Positions 17,294 through 28,158 of a stretch of DNA of 63,547 bases are shown piece by piece; position 1 is the first letter of the stretch, and every line of letters starts with the position of its first letter. Made by a program: the position numbers and the translations under genes. The notes under the pieces were generated by a model. It searched no databases, had not been told where the DNA came from, and saw nothing but the letters and a program-made list of their open reading frames with translations. Origin of the DNA: CAVVZJ01 sp963752755. Its GTDB lineage: Bacteria > Planctomycetota > Planctomycetia > Isosphaerales > Isosphaeraceae. The stretch is taken from assembly GCA_963752755.1 (NCBI GenBank), contig CAVVZJ010000023.1, positions 1-63,547 of the forward strand, in the 5' to 3' direction.

Positions 17294-20013
17294 ATGCTGG
17301 ATTGGCTCGTCGCGCGTGCCAGGAGGAACAAGGCCAGGGTCGGGGTTTACATCGCCCTGATCGCCGGGTTCTGGACGACGCTCGTCGCGATCCCCAAGGC
17401 CATCGATCCGTTCCTACCATCCTTCCCGAAAGACAGGGAATGGCTCAGGAACCTGCTCGCGGTGATGGTCGGTCTCGGGGTGCCGACGGTCGTCATCCTG
17501 CTGACCGAGGGGCTGCCCACCTGGCTCCGGAAGCGTCGGGAGCGGAGGCTGATCGATTGGGGCGTGCAGGGACAGGCGGAGTATGGTTACTTCCGCCTGA
17601 CGCCGTATGAGCGGAAGGACCGGGAACGCTATCGACGCGCCGATCAGCGCACGTCGAGGTCCTGCGGTGGCTCCGCGAGGCCGAGCCGCGGGTCCTGTAC
17701 CTGACCGGCTACTCGGGGTCGGGGAAGTCGTCGCTGCTGGAGGCGTACGTGCGCCCGGAGCTGGAGGCGGGCGAACCGCCCTACGTCACGCTGCCGGTCC
17801 GCAGCTTCGGCGACGCCGTCGCGGGGCTGACGTCGGCGCTCCGACGGCCGGACGTGATCTACAAGCTGCCGCCGAAGGACCTGCCGGATGAGCCCCTGGC
17901 CCTCCTCCGCTCGGTGGACCGGTATCTCAAGTCCAAGGGCCGGCGACTGCTCGTGGTGTTCGATCAATTCGAGGAGTACCTCGTCGCTCGCGACCGCGAC
18001 CCGGAACGGCCGGACCACCTGGGAGGGCTGCTCGCCGAGCTGGATCGGAAGTCGCTGGATTGCGTCTGGTTCTTGCTCGCCCTGCGATCCGACTACCTCG
18101 GCGACATCGAACGTTGCGATTTGCCACGGCTCCATCAGGATCGGAACTGGAAGCAGATCGATGCCTTCCGCGAGGCCGAGGCGCGGGAGTTCCTGAGCCG
18201 GGGCTTCCAGGGACCCGGCGTTCGGTGCGGAGCTGGTCGCCACGGTGGTGCGGCATGCCTCGGACCTGGACGAGACGCCCGGCAAGGTGCGGCCCGTCGT
18301 CCTGAACATGCTCGGAAAGGCCCTCGAAGCGCGGACCGGACAGGCCGATCGGATGCTCGACCCTCGTGCTGCCCAGCGCCTGATGTTCGACCACGTCCGC
18401 GACTGCCTCCGCGACCCCCTCGCCCGCGATACCGCGCCGACGGTCCTCGGGAAGATGATCACTCCCGAAGGTCGCAAGGAGCCACCCTGCTCGGCCGACG
18501 ACCTCGCCCAACAGACGATGCTCTCCGCGCCGTTGATCCAGGGATGCCTGGCCCATCTCCAGCTCCGCGGCTTCGTGCGCCCTTCGACGACGGTCAGCCC
18601 GGCTCACCCCGAGCACCTCTCTGGGAGGTCTCCCACGACTTCGTGGCCCGACTCCTGAGCCTCGTGCTGCCCGGATGGAAGCCCTCCGCCTGGGTCCGGA
18701 TGCGACGCCTGCTCGGACCGGCGCTGATGGTCGCTGGGATCGCGGTCCTCTTTGCCCCCACGCTCTGGCAGCAGAACACGGAGCGCGAGCGATTGGCCGC
18801 AGTCGATGAATTGACGGCGTGGGCCACTCGGAATGACGCTAGGGCGAGCCGGCTGGCAGAAGATGGTGTGGCCTTCGTCGTTGCGTTCAAGTCGCCAATG
18901 AATTTCGCCACCGCGATAGGTTCCGAGCGTCTATCGCAGTTCAAGTATCTCATCAAAGCGCTCGACCTCTCTGACAACGGGCTGACGAGCCTGCCCCCGG
19001 AGGTCGGCGAGCTGAAAAACTTGATCGCCCTCGACCTCTCCGGCAACAAGCTGACGAGCCTGCCCCCGGAGGTCGGCGAGCTGAAGAACCTGATCCACCT
19101 CAACCTCACCGGCAACAAGCTGACGGGCCTGCCCCCGGAGGTCGGCGAGCTGAAGAACCTGATCCACCTCGAGCTCTCCCGCAACGAGCTGACGAGCCTG
19201 CCCCCACAGGTCGGCGAGCTGAAGAAACTGCCCTCCCTCGACCTCTCCGGCAACAAGCTGACGAGCCTGCCCCCGGAGGTCGGCGAGCTGAAGAACCTGA
19301 TCCACCTCAACCTCTCCGGCAACGGGCTGACGGGCCTGCCCCCGGGGGTCGGCGAGCTGAAGAAACTGCCCTCCCTCGACCTCTCCGGCAACAAGCTGAC
19401 GAGCCTGCCCCCGGAGGTCGGCGAGCTGAAGAACCTGATCCACCTCGACCTCTCCGGCAACGGGCTGACGGGCCTGCCCCCGGAGGTCGTCAAGCTGAAG
19501 AGCCTGACCTCCCTCAACCTCTCCGGCAACGGGCTGACGGGCCTGCCCCCGGAGGTCGTCAAGCTGAAGAGCCTGACCTCCCTCAACCTCTCCGGCAACC
19601 GCCTGGAGAGCCTGCCCCGGAGGTCGTCAAGCTGACGAGCCTGACCTCCCTCGACCTCTCCGGCAACCGCCTGGAGAGCCTGCCCCCGGAGGTCGTCAAG
19701 CTGACGAGCCTGACCTCCCTCGACCTCTCCGGCAACCGCCTGGAGAGCCTGCCCCCGGAGGTCGTCAAGCTGACGAGCCTGACCTACCTCAACCTCTCCG
19801 GCAACAAGCTGACGGTCTTGCCCCCGCAGGTCGGCGAGCTGAAGTACCTGACCACCCTCTACCTTGATTCTAATCCATTGGTCGATCCTCCTGATGCTGT
19901 TGTTGTCGCAGGGACCAGAGGCCATTCTCCGATATCTCCGCGGCAAACGCGGATCGAAGTCCGAAGGGGACGCGGTTCCGATCGGGAATGGAGGGCGGGA
20001 CGCGAAGCCATGA
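17294..20013 (+). CDS. Membrane-anchored STAND NTPase with leucine-rich repeats, multiply frameshifted
   Basis: About 900 residues after repair. Order: MLDWLVARARRNK; two membrane helices (VYIALIAGFWTTLVAI and LLAVMVGLGVPTVVILLTEG); a P-loop NTPase with Walker A GYSGSGKSS (17707-17733) and Walker B RRLLVVFDQFEEY; helical 'RSDYLGDIERCDL' and 'DLAQQTMLSAPLIQGCLAHLQLRGFV' segments; a third helix (LLGPALMVAGIAVLFAPTLW); then about 13 LRRs with consensus LxxLDLSGNxLTSLPPEVGEL, and a tail GPEAILRYLRGKRGSK. The frame breaks near 17648, 18217, 18592, 19617 (CCCCC to CCCC) and 19905. Each is repaired by one base. STAND-LRR proteins act as signal-sensing switches in signalling or conflict. The initiation codon is uncertain. 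Confidence 0.65.
18955..19860 (+). repeat. 69-bp tandem repeats encoding 23-residue LRRs
   Basis: Roughly 13 units with core 'ctgacgagcctgcccccggaggtcggcgagctgaag'. The first units carry 'GELKNLIHLDLSGN'; the later ones 'VKLKSLTSLNLSGN' and 'VKLTSLTSLDLSGN'. Several neighbours are almost identical, indicating recent unit duplication. One unit has lost a C near 19617. Confidence 0.85.
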
Positions 20014-20080
20014 GAGTGTCGGGAGAGAGCGAGGGGCTCATCGGACCGAGACGAACTGGCCAGCGGTGGATGGTCGTCGC

Positions 20081-20879
20081 TCAGGCTTCCGGAGCCAGGC
20101 CGAGGAGGCGCTCGACGGCGAGGCCGATGTCGGGCTGGCGCATGAGGGATTCGCCGACGAGGATGGCGGAGACGCCGGCGGACTCGAGGCGCTCGACGTC
20201 GCGGCGGGAGGCGATGCCGCTCTCGCTGACGAGGACGGACGTCGGGGGGGATGCGGTCGCGGAGGCGGAGGGTGTGGTCGAGGTCGGTGACGAAGCGGCG
20301 GAGGTCGCGGTTGTTGATGCCGACGAGGTCGGCGCCGGAGGCGAGGACGCGGGGGAGGTTGGCCTCGTCGTAGAACTCGACGAGGGCGGACATGCCGAGG
20401 GAGCGGGCACGGGCGAGGAGGGAGGAGAGCTGGGAGTCGTAGAGGATCTCGGCGATCAGGAGGACGGCGTCGGCGCCGGCCATGCGGGCCTCGACGACCT
20501 GATATTCGTCGATGAGGAAGTCCTTGCGCAAGAGCGGGATGGCGACGGAGGCTCGGATGCGGGCGAGGTAGGAAAGGTGGCCCTGGAAGTAGGGGGCGTC
20601 GGTGAGGACGCTCAGGCAGGCGGCGCCGTGGGCCTGGTAGGCGCGGGCGATGGCGATGGGGTCGAAGTCGGGGCGGATGACGCCGGCGGAGGGGCTGGCC
20701 TTCTTGACCTCGGCGATCAGTCGGATTGGGCCGGGTCCGGCCAGCGCGGCGCGGAAGTCGCGGACGGGCGGGGCCTCGGCGGCCTGGGCCTCCAGCTCCT
20801 CCAGGGGCATGCGGGTCCGGGCGTGGGCGACCTCGCGGAGTTTGGTCTGGACGATCTGGTCGAGGATCGTGTCGGGCAT
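20081..20879 (-). CDS. trpC: Indole-3-glycerol phosphate synthase, one frameshift
   Basis: About 265 residues from MPDTILDQIVQTKLREV. It converts carboxyphenylamino-deoxyribulose phosphate to indole-3-glycerol phosphate in tryptophan synthesis. TIM-barrel motifs are in order: IRLIAEVKKASPSAGVI (catalytic Glu/Lys), LSVLTDAPYFQGHLSYL, LLRKDFLIDEYQVVEAR, ADAVLLIAEIL, MSALVEFYDEANL, ADLVGINNRDLRRF, LVSESGIASRRDV and AILVGESLMR. The frame breaks at a seven-C run (minus strand) near 20242-20248. One C fewer restores 'DRIPPTSVLVSESGI'. A housekeeping gene broken only at a homopolymer argues for consensus error. No other trp genes are adjacent, as is usual in planctomycetes. Confidence 0.85.
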
Positions 20880-21190
20880 GGCGGGTCGCGGGTGAGCGGG
20901 GGAGGGACCGGGGGAGGGAGTATTATAGCAGGGGGCGGCGGATGCGGGGGTCGGATTCACCACAAGGGCCCAACGGGCACGACGGGATGGGGGAAGAGGT
21001 CTCTCCTCAAGACGCGCCGGGTGCCCGGCCGGACGGCGGAGATACCCCGAACCTGCCGCGATTCCCCGCCCGGCGACCGGGCGGTCGCCGCCGGCCCGCT
21101 CGCGCGTTGGCTCCCGGCCGCGGGAATGTCCGGGGGGGCGGAGGAATGGATCTGCGGCGACGACCGATCCGAGGATCTGCGCGTGACACG

Positions 21191-21218
21191 GCCGGGCGGG
21201 ACTTGCGTCCCGCCCGGC
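21191..21218 (-). terminator. GC-rich hairpin, 12-bp perfect stem
   Basis: GCCGGGCGGGAC (21191-21202), loop TTGC, GTCCCGCCCGGC (21207-21218). It sits 51-78 bases past the stop of the giant subtilase gene on the minus strand and is the main structure in the 389-bp gap before trpC. No U-run follows, so termination is likely but not certain. Confidence 0.5.
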
Positions 21219-21268
21219 GCAGGGGGGTGGGGATGGTCGTCGGGCGACGATCCCGGGGGAAGCCGCGG

Positions 21269-24200
21269 TCAGGGGCGTGGGCGGAGGGTGGCGGTCAGCC
21301 GTTCGGACGGCTTGCGGTCGTTGGAGCTGTCGGCGTCCGGATTGAGGAAGAACCAGTCGGTGCCGGCATCCGGTCAGTTGATCGTGGCTGTCATCGTCGA
21401 AGACCGTGTCGGCGGTCAGGCCGCCGGCGGTTCGGTTGTGGTCCCACTCCTGGAGCAGGTCGAGGAGGGCTGCATAGGTGGCGTCGAAGGCGGTTGTGCC
21501 GGCGATCAGGATGTCGTCGCCGGGCCCGCCGACGAGCACGTCGGCGCCGGCGCCACCGATGAGGATGTCGTTGCCGCTGCCGCCGGTGAGATGGTCGTCG
21601 CCGTCGCCGCCGAGCAGGACGGCGGGGCCGGCGCCGGCCTTGAGGTTGTCGCGGCCGTCGCCGCCGTCGATCAGGGTCGGGATCGTGATGTTGCCGGCGA
21701 GCTGGGCCGAGTCGTCGCCGCCGCCCAGGACGATGACAATCTGCGAGACAGCGTCGAGGTCGTAGGTCCGGAAGGGCGTTGGGAAGAAGCTGGAGTGGAC
21801 CTTGAGCGACCGCTGACCTTGCTGGTTGAGCTGGACGTCGTCGTTGCTAGCGGTGCCGACGATCTGGAGCACGCCGTCGCGCAGGCTCGACCCGGTGACG
21901 AAGACGGTCAGCGTTCGGGTGGTGGTTCCGAGGTCGTCGTCGCTAAGGGTGACGGTCACGGTGTAGATGCCGCCCTCGGCATAGCGGTGGCTGGCGTCGA
22001 GGGTGCCGGAGCCGCCGGAGGAGGCGACGGAGGCGGGCCCGGACGTGCCATCGCCCCAGTTGACGACGGCCGAGTGGGTGTCGAGGACGCCCGGGTCGCT
22101 GAAGGTGGCGGAGACGGTGACGGTCTCCCCCTCGCCGACCGCGCCGACGGTCCCGGCGTTTGTCGCGGCCGACCCGATCGACGGGGCGACGTTCATGACG
22201 GTGACGCTGGTGTCGGTCGTCGTGGTGGCCCCGAGCGAATCCGTGACGGTGAGGGTGATGGTGTCGCTGTCGAACGGCGTGCCCGAGGGGTCGTCGTCGA
22301 GGTAGCGGTGGGAGAGGGTGAAGTCGGTGGTCCCGGCCGGGAAGTGGAAGGTCTCCTCGCTGCCGTCGCCCCAGGCGACGAGGATCGAGAAGGCGTCGGC
22401 GGCGTCGGGGTCGCGGATCGTGCCGGTGAGCGTCGCGACGTCCCCCTCGGCGATCGGCGAGGTGACGGCCACGTTGGTCGCGACCGGGCTGAAGTTCGTC
22501 GCCAGGAAATACGTCCCGGAGGTGCTGCCCTGGCCGGTGACGTGGACGCGGTACGCGCCCGGCCACCGTCGGCGAGTAGGAGATCGACTCGTTGCGGCCG
22601 TCGGCGCCGGGGGTCCCGGTGGCGACGAGGTTGCCATCCGGGTCGAACAGCGCGATCGCCGGATCGAGGCCATTGGCGAACTCACCCAGGCCGTCGGCCG
22701 GCGTGGTCGTGGAGAGGTTCAGCACGTTGCCGGTGCCGGCCACGTCGATCTCGTACCAGTCCTCGTCAACCTGACCGCTGGTCGTGAACTGGAGGTTGTC
22801 CACCACGAACGCGCCCGCGAGACTGCTGTTGAAGTTCACCACCGCGCGTGCGACCGGGGTGGCGCCGGAGTAGTCGAAGAGGCCCGAGGTGAAGATGTTG
22901 CTGCCGGGGGTGGCGGAGACGGTGAAGACGCCGATCTCGTGGGAGGAGGCGTCGAAGAGGTGGACGGTAGTCGCGTCGGGCACGGTGACGGTGGTGCTGA
23001 GCGCGAACCCAAACTTCAGGGTCGAGACGGGGGCGGCGAAGTCGAGGGTCAGCACACCGGACGTGGGTCCCTCCAGGCTCGGGTCCTGGGTGTAGGTCGT
23101 GGTGCCTGGCCCGTTGCCGCCGAAGAACGCCGCCGTCGAGTCCACGCCGTTGACCTTGAAGTCGAAGGTGACACCCTTGACGGTGAGCCCGTCGACCGGC
23201 TGGGCCGGGAGCTCGTCGAAGGTGATCGTGTTGTCGACGACCGGCGTCGCACTGATCGCGCCGAGGGCGCCATGGGTGCCGGTGAGGTTCTGGGCCGAGT
23301 CGGGGGAATTGTTCGGCTCCAGGTCGAAGGTCGCGTTGCGGGTGGCGACCAGGCTGTACTCGGTGTCGGAGTTGCCGCGGACACGGAGGTAGTAGGTGCC
23401 CGAGGCGGGCGCGACGAAGTGCTCGATGGCGTCGGTGACGTTGGTCAGGGGTCGGCCGCCGGTCCGGAGGCTGATCGCGTCGAACTCGACCTGGCCGGGG
23501 CCGGTGAACTGCTGGGGGATCGACTCGACGAAGACGAGGCGGACCGCCCGGCCGGCGAAGGCCGACAGGTCGGCGGTGTGGGTCTGCCAGCCGGCGTCGT
23601 GGTAGCCGGGCGTGGTCCCCGTGTCGAAGGCGTACACGGTCGCCAGCACGGCATTTGTGGCGGGGTCGGTCACCTGAACCTCCAGCAGCCGGGCCTGCGG
23701 CGACGTGCTGAGGAAGTTCCACTGGAGACGGTCCTTCCAGGAGAGCGTCAGGTCCGCGCCCGCTGGCAGGGAGACGTCCTGGGACATGGTGTACTGCATC
23801 GGCCCGGCGCCGTCGAAGCCGTTCCAGGCGACGAGACTCCCGTCCTGTGGCTGGGTCGGCTGGAGGCCATAGCCGGTGATGGTGGTCTGCCCGGCGCCCA
23901 CGACCTGCCACGGCACGAAGGGCGAGCCGGTGGTCGCCACCTGCCAGCCGGTGAAGTCGCCGGTCTCGAAACTGCCGTTGGTGATCAGCTCCTGAGACTG
24001 GATGCCGCTGGCGACGACCTGGCCGTTGGTGTCGAGCATGTCGAGCGTCAGTTGCTTGCCCGGGTTCAGCGCCGTGGCGACCGCTGTCAGGGTCTCGCCG
24101 GCGCGGAGGTTGACGCTGTAGGTATCCGACTTGGACGCGAAGCCGAACTGGGTGATGAGCCCGTAGGGCGCGGTATTGGTGCCGAAGACGCCGACGTTGC

Positions 24201-26652
24201 CGGTTGTGGCCGTGGCGTCGAAGCTGAAGATTCGGGTCGTGCTCGACTGCTGGCCCAGGGGTGTGGTCGCCAGGTACTGGCCGACGGCGGGTGAATTGCG
24301 GACGGTGATATCGACCAGCAGGTTGCCGAGCGAGGGGTCGTAGTGGAAGAGGTCGGCGACGTTGATCACGATGTCGAACGGGTTGGGTGAGCCGGAGCCC
24401 GAGCTTGTGAGGGTCAGCGGGCCGTCGTACACGGTGGTCAGGCCGGCCCCGATGTTCTGGGCGAAGGTGGCGGAGGCGGTCGCCACCGTCGTCGCGGCGT
24501 AGGCCAGCCGGATCTGGACGTCGATCGGCGAGCCGGTGAAGGCGTTCGTGCCGTCGGCCCGGCGGAACCGCAACTCGTCGATGGTGCCGCCCCCGGCGAA
24601 CTCCGAGGCGGAGTAGATCTGCTGGTAGCGCATGCTCTGGACGCCGAAGGGCGAGAGCCAGAACGGGTAGGCGTTTCCGCTAAAGGTGGTGGCGTTCTCG
24701 TAGGCGCCGGGGACGGTCGCGGTGGCCCCCTGATCGATCCGTCCGACCACGGCACCGCGATCGACGCGGGCCCCGCCAGTCGCATCGATCAGCGGCACGA
24801 ACGTGCCGTCGAGGGGCTGGGCGCCCGCCGGGTCGTCGTTGGTGGGGCCGCCGCGGCCTTCCTGCTCGAAGGCGGCGTTGAGCAGGGCCTGGACGGCGTA
24901 GCCGCCGGTGGTGCCGCCGGCGCCGCCGACGACGATGGTGATGGTGCCGCCGGCCGGCAGGGCGATGGCCTGGAGCAGCGCCCCCAGGCCGGGGGCCGGG
25001 GCGGCGTTGGAGGCCAGGAGCGAGCCGTCGGGACCGTACACGGCCAGGGTCGGCTGGAGACCGGGTGTGGTCGGATCGACGGCCAGGCTGATGGCCTGCC
25101 CGGGGTCGAGCGGGAGGGTGAAGCCGTCGGTGTCACCTGGCTGGTTGACCAGCGAGCGGGCGGAGCCGGTGTGGATCAGCGAGCCGTCCGGCGACACAGG
25201 GTCCAGCGGACGGGGGAAGGCAGTCACGTCGAAATCGGCGAATTGCTGGAGGGTGTTGTAGGCGTTGAGCCGGCCGCCGGTCGCGGTGATGCCGGCCAGC
25301 GACGGGATCGAATCGACCGAGTCGAGGATCGCTGCCTTGACGTCCTGGTAGCTGGCGTCGGGCGCAAGGCTCCAGGCGAGCGCGGCCACGCCGGTGACGT
25401 GCGGCGTGGCCATCGAGGTCCCGCTGAAGTAGGCGTAGCCCGTGGGGCTGACGAACGTCGGCACGGTGCTGAGGACGTTCACCCCGGCGCCCAGATCGAC
25501 GCCGGTGGCGCCGTAGTTCGAGAAGCTGGCGAGGAGGTCGCGGTTGTCGGTGGCCGCCACCGTGATGATGTTGTCGAAGGTGTAGCTGGCCGGGAAGGTG
25601 GGGGAGGCGTCGATGTTCTGCCCACTGTTGCCGGCGGCGACGACGGCCAGGATGCCGGCGTCCCGCTCGGCGGCGAAGGCGTCAGCCAGTGGCTGGAACG
25701 CCGGACCGCCCCAGCTGTTGTTGGTCAGCTTCAGGTTGACGCCCGATTTCCGCATCATCGTGGCGTAGTTGAGCGCCGCGACGGCCGCCGAGAGCGGCCC
25801 AGAGTTGCCGGGGCCGAGGAACCGGAGGGGCATGACCGTGACGTCCCAGTTGACGCCCGTCACGCCGAGGCCGTTGTTGCCCTGGGCGCCGATCGTGCCG
25901 GAGACGTGAGTGCCGTGTCCGTTCTCGTCGGTCGGGTTGTTGTCGTTCTGGTAGAAGTCCCAGCCGTGGACGTCATCGACGAAGCCGTTGCCGTCGTCGT
26001 CGAGGCCGTTGCCGGGGACCTCGCCGGGGTTGGTCCAGATGTTGCTGACGAGGTCGGGGTGCGTGAAGTCGATGCCGCTGTCCACCACGCCGACGACCAC
26101 TGACGAGGAGCCGGTCGTCAGGTCCCAGGCCGCCGGCGCGTCGATGTCGGCGTTCGCGACACCGGGCGTGGACCCGATCGTCTGGCCGGTGTTGTTCAGG
26201 CCGTACTGCTGGCCGAAGAGCGGGTCGTTCGGGATCAGATCCGACCCGGAGACGATGACGTCCGGCGTCATGTAGTCGTAGCCGCCCACCCCCGAGAGGG
26301 ACCCGGCCAGTTGATCGTAGGAGATCGCCGGCGGGGCCTCGATCGTAAACATCCCCGGCAGCCCGAGCGCCTGGTCGATCGAGACCCCCGCCACGCCCGC
26401 TGCCCCGAGGCGATCCCGGAGGGCCTGCATCTGCTCGTTGGCGGTACCGGAGAGGCCGTCGAACCGCACGATCCACTGGCCGGCCACGGCCTCATAGCTC
26501 GTGCCCTGGTATTCGACCTGGGCGATATTCCCGGGGTAAGCCCCGCTCAGGCTCAGTACGATACGCTCTTCGAGTTGCTCAATGCGGGGGGATCGCCTCG
26601 CGTCCCGACGCAGCTTGCGAAGCCCGGAGATCCGGGGATGTCGACGACTCAT
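21269..26652 (-). CDS. Giant exported subtilase with PPC-like, PKD-like and RTX calcium-binding domains
   Basis: About 1,794 residues after repair, from ATG 26652 (TTGGAG upstream). N-terminus MSRRHPRISGLRKLRRDARR and export motif RIEQLEERIVLSLSG. The S8 triad is Asp in VVVGVVDSGIDFTHPDL, His in DENGHGTHVSGTIGA and Ser in FSGTSMATPHVTGVAAL. Downstream are several beta-rich modules with pre-peptidase-C-like features, a jelly-roll segment around 'ELITNGSFETGDFTGW', two PKD-like units (VAWGDGSEET, VVNWGDGTSG) and RTX nonapeptides (GGDGDDHLTGGSGNDILIGGAGADVL). Frames break near 22556 (one extra C) and 21365 (one missing base). Repaired, it ends AGTDWFFLNPDADSSNDRKPSERL. Surface-located; substrate unknown. 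Confidence 0.8.
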
Positions 26653-27140
26653 GATGCATTCTCCAAGGTGTGGCGTCCCCCCGGCCGGATCGGACGATCG
26701 ACCTCGGGCCGTGGGCGCGCGCGGACCGGGAACGACCCGCGGCGCCCGGGGGGCTGGATACCGGAATACTCGCAGGACATCTGTCCGATTGGACCTGGTT
26801 GACCCCACAACGCCGTCGTCGAGTGGCGACCTCGCCGCGAGCGAACCGCATCACGGCGCCCGCGCCAGGAGAATCCTCGTCAACGGGGGGCGTCGTCTCC
26901 TCGGCGATCCGTTCGGGCCCAAGGTGACGGCGGGCGGCAAGTATGACAGTCTATACGAGTCAACGCAAACAAATTTCGCCGATCTTTGAGGGACAAGTTG
27001 ACGGCCCAAAAAAGGTGGCGGGCGTGATGCCCAGACGCAACGCGACCGTGCCGGATCCTGGAGGCCGGTCGTTCGGTGTGATAGGTTCCGAGCGGGGTCG
27101 ATAAGGCCCGTCCGCGAGAGATTCCCCCTGAGGACCGACC
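26653..27140. other. Divergent intergenic region
   Basis: 488 bp between the giant subtilase (minus) and the PEP-CTERM gene (plus). It is high-GC except for a relatively AT-rich stretch around 26940-27000, where promoters for either gene would be expected. I see no gene, repeat or clear palindrome. Confidence 0.4.
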
Positions 27141-27824
27141 ATGTCCCCGTCACGACGTTCGCTGTGCCGCGCTCATCCTGGTGGTGTCCGCGTTCACCGC
27201 TCCGATCGCTTACGCCGACATCCTCCCGGTCGCCGGCCGGGCGGACCTTCACGCCGACGACGGCTTCGACTGGGCACGGGTCGGCTCAGAAGGCCTGTAC
27301 GCGAGCCCTCTCGTTGTGGCCTCCGACGGCGGGTCGCTCGATGTGACGGCCTCCAACGCCGGGCTCGACTTCCGCCGCTACGACCAGGGTTCGGGTTGGG
27401 TCGGGACGTTCGACGACGGCGACGCGCTGCTCTATACCTACCTGAATGACGGCCGGCTGGACCTAATGTTCTCGCGACCGGTCTTCGCGGTCGGCACGCA
27501 GGTGCAGACCAATTGGCTCGGGGACTTCGAGGCCCACATGCAGGCGTTCGACGCCGCGGGCACGAGCCTCGGCGAAGTGAGCGTCGCGGGCGTCTCGCAG
27601 CGTGGGCCGGGGCTGTCGCCGCCGTTGCTGGGGCTGGAGAGCGACGGGGTGGGGATGTGCGGGTCGAGCTGTGGGCGATCTTCTCGCCGCCGTCCGGGCC
27701 GTCGAAGTCGTTCGCGATCAACCGCCTGGATGTCCGGACGGTCCCCGAGCCGGCGGCCCTCGTCCTGCTCGGGGCCGGGATCGTGCTCGGGGCCGCGGGA
27801 TCGTTCCGGCGACGGCGAATCTGA
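27141..27824 (+). CDS. Exported PEP-CTERM sorting-domain protein, two frameshifts
   Basis: About 226 residues after repair. ATG 27141 (MSPSRRSL) leads, after a one-base shift near 27163, into the signal peptide AALILVVSAFTAPIAYAD. The body is beta-rich (LDVTASNAGLDFRRYDQGSGWVGTF; ALLYTYLNDGRLDLMFSRPV). A second shift near 27645, in a GGGG run, joins it to 'VRVELWAIFSPPSGPSKSFAINRLDVRT'. The C-terminus is a textbook PEP-CTERM tripartite signal: VPEPAALV, a hydrophobic helix LLGAGIVLGAAG and basic RRRR. Such proteins are processed by exosortase and attached to the cell surface. No exosortase gene is in the window. Confidence 0.7.
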
Positions 27825-27910
27825 CAGAGCCGGGCTGCGTATTGCGCGGAGGACCGGATCAGAAGAGGTCTCTCGCCGAGGCGCGGAGGTCGCGTAGGAA
27901 GAAGAATTAG

Positions 27911-28016
27911 GAGTTACGCAGTTGGCGATAGTAGAAGGAGTAGGCCCGACTTCAGTCGGGCCTACTCCTTCCCTCATCGGAGAAATCTCAGACAAAGAGG
28001 CCAATTGCGTCACTTC
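27911..28016. repeat. MITE-like element / bidirectional terminator hairpin
   Basis: The centre is a perfect 17-bp hairpin: AAGGAGTAGGCCCGACT (27935-27951), two-base loop, AGTCGGGCCTACTCCTT (27954-27970). Outer arms GTTACGCAGTTGGC (27913-27926) and GCCAATTGCGTCAC (28000-28013) pair at 12 of 14 positions. It lies between the convergent PEP-CTERM and GH13 genes, so it would act as a two-way terminator. The nested inverted repeats also fit a miniature transposable element. Confidence 0.5.
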
Positions 28017-28158
28017 TAAGAATATGCTTTTTGTGAATATTTGGTGGATTTTGTGGCGAATTCAGGCCCGGATTCCCCGTGACGTTGAGGCGCGGTCAGA
28101 CCGCCGCGCGGCCGTGGCGATCGGGTCCGGCGCGGCGGGTATTCGCGGGAGTCGGGGG

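Noticed and set aside
18955..19860. Regular 69-bp repeats considered as a CRISPR or minisatellite
   Set aside because: They translate to 23-residue leucine-rich repeats without spacers; a CRISPR array does not fit.
18594..22685. A 1,363-codon open frame on the minus strand
   Set aside because: It is a concatenation of parts of real genes (end of the giant subtilase, trpC) with antisense of the STAND-LRR gene, held open by high GC. Separate genes explain it better.
19818..24294. Long plus-strand open frames opposite trpC and the second subtilase
   Set aside because: Their only convincing protein segment is the LRR tail before 20013; the rest is shadow of minus-strand genes.
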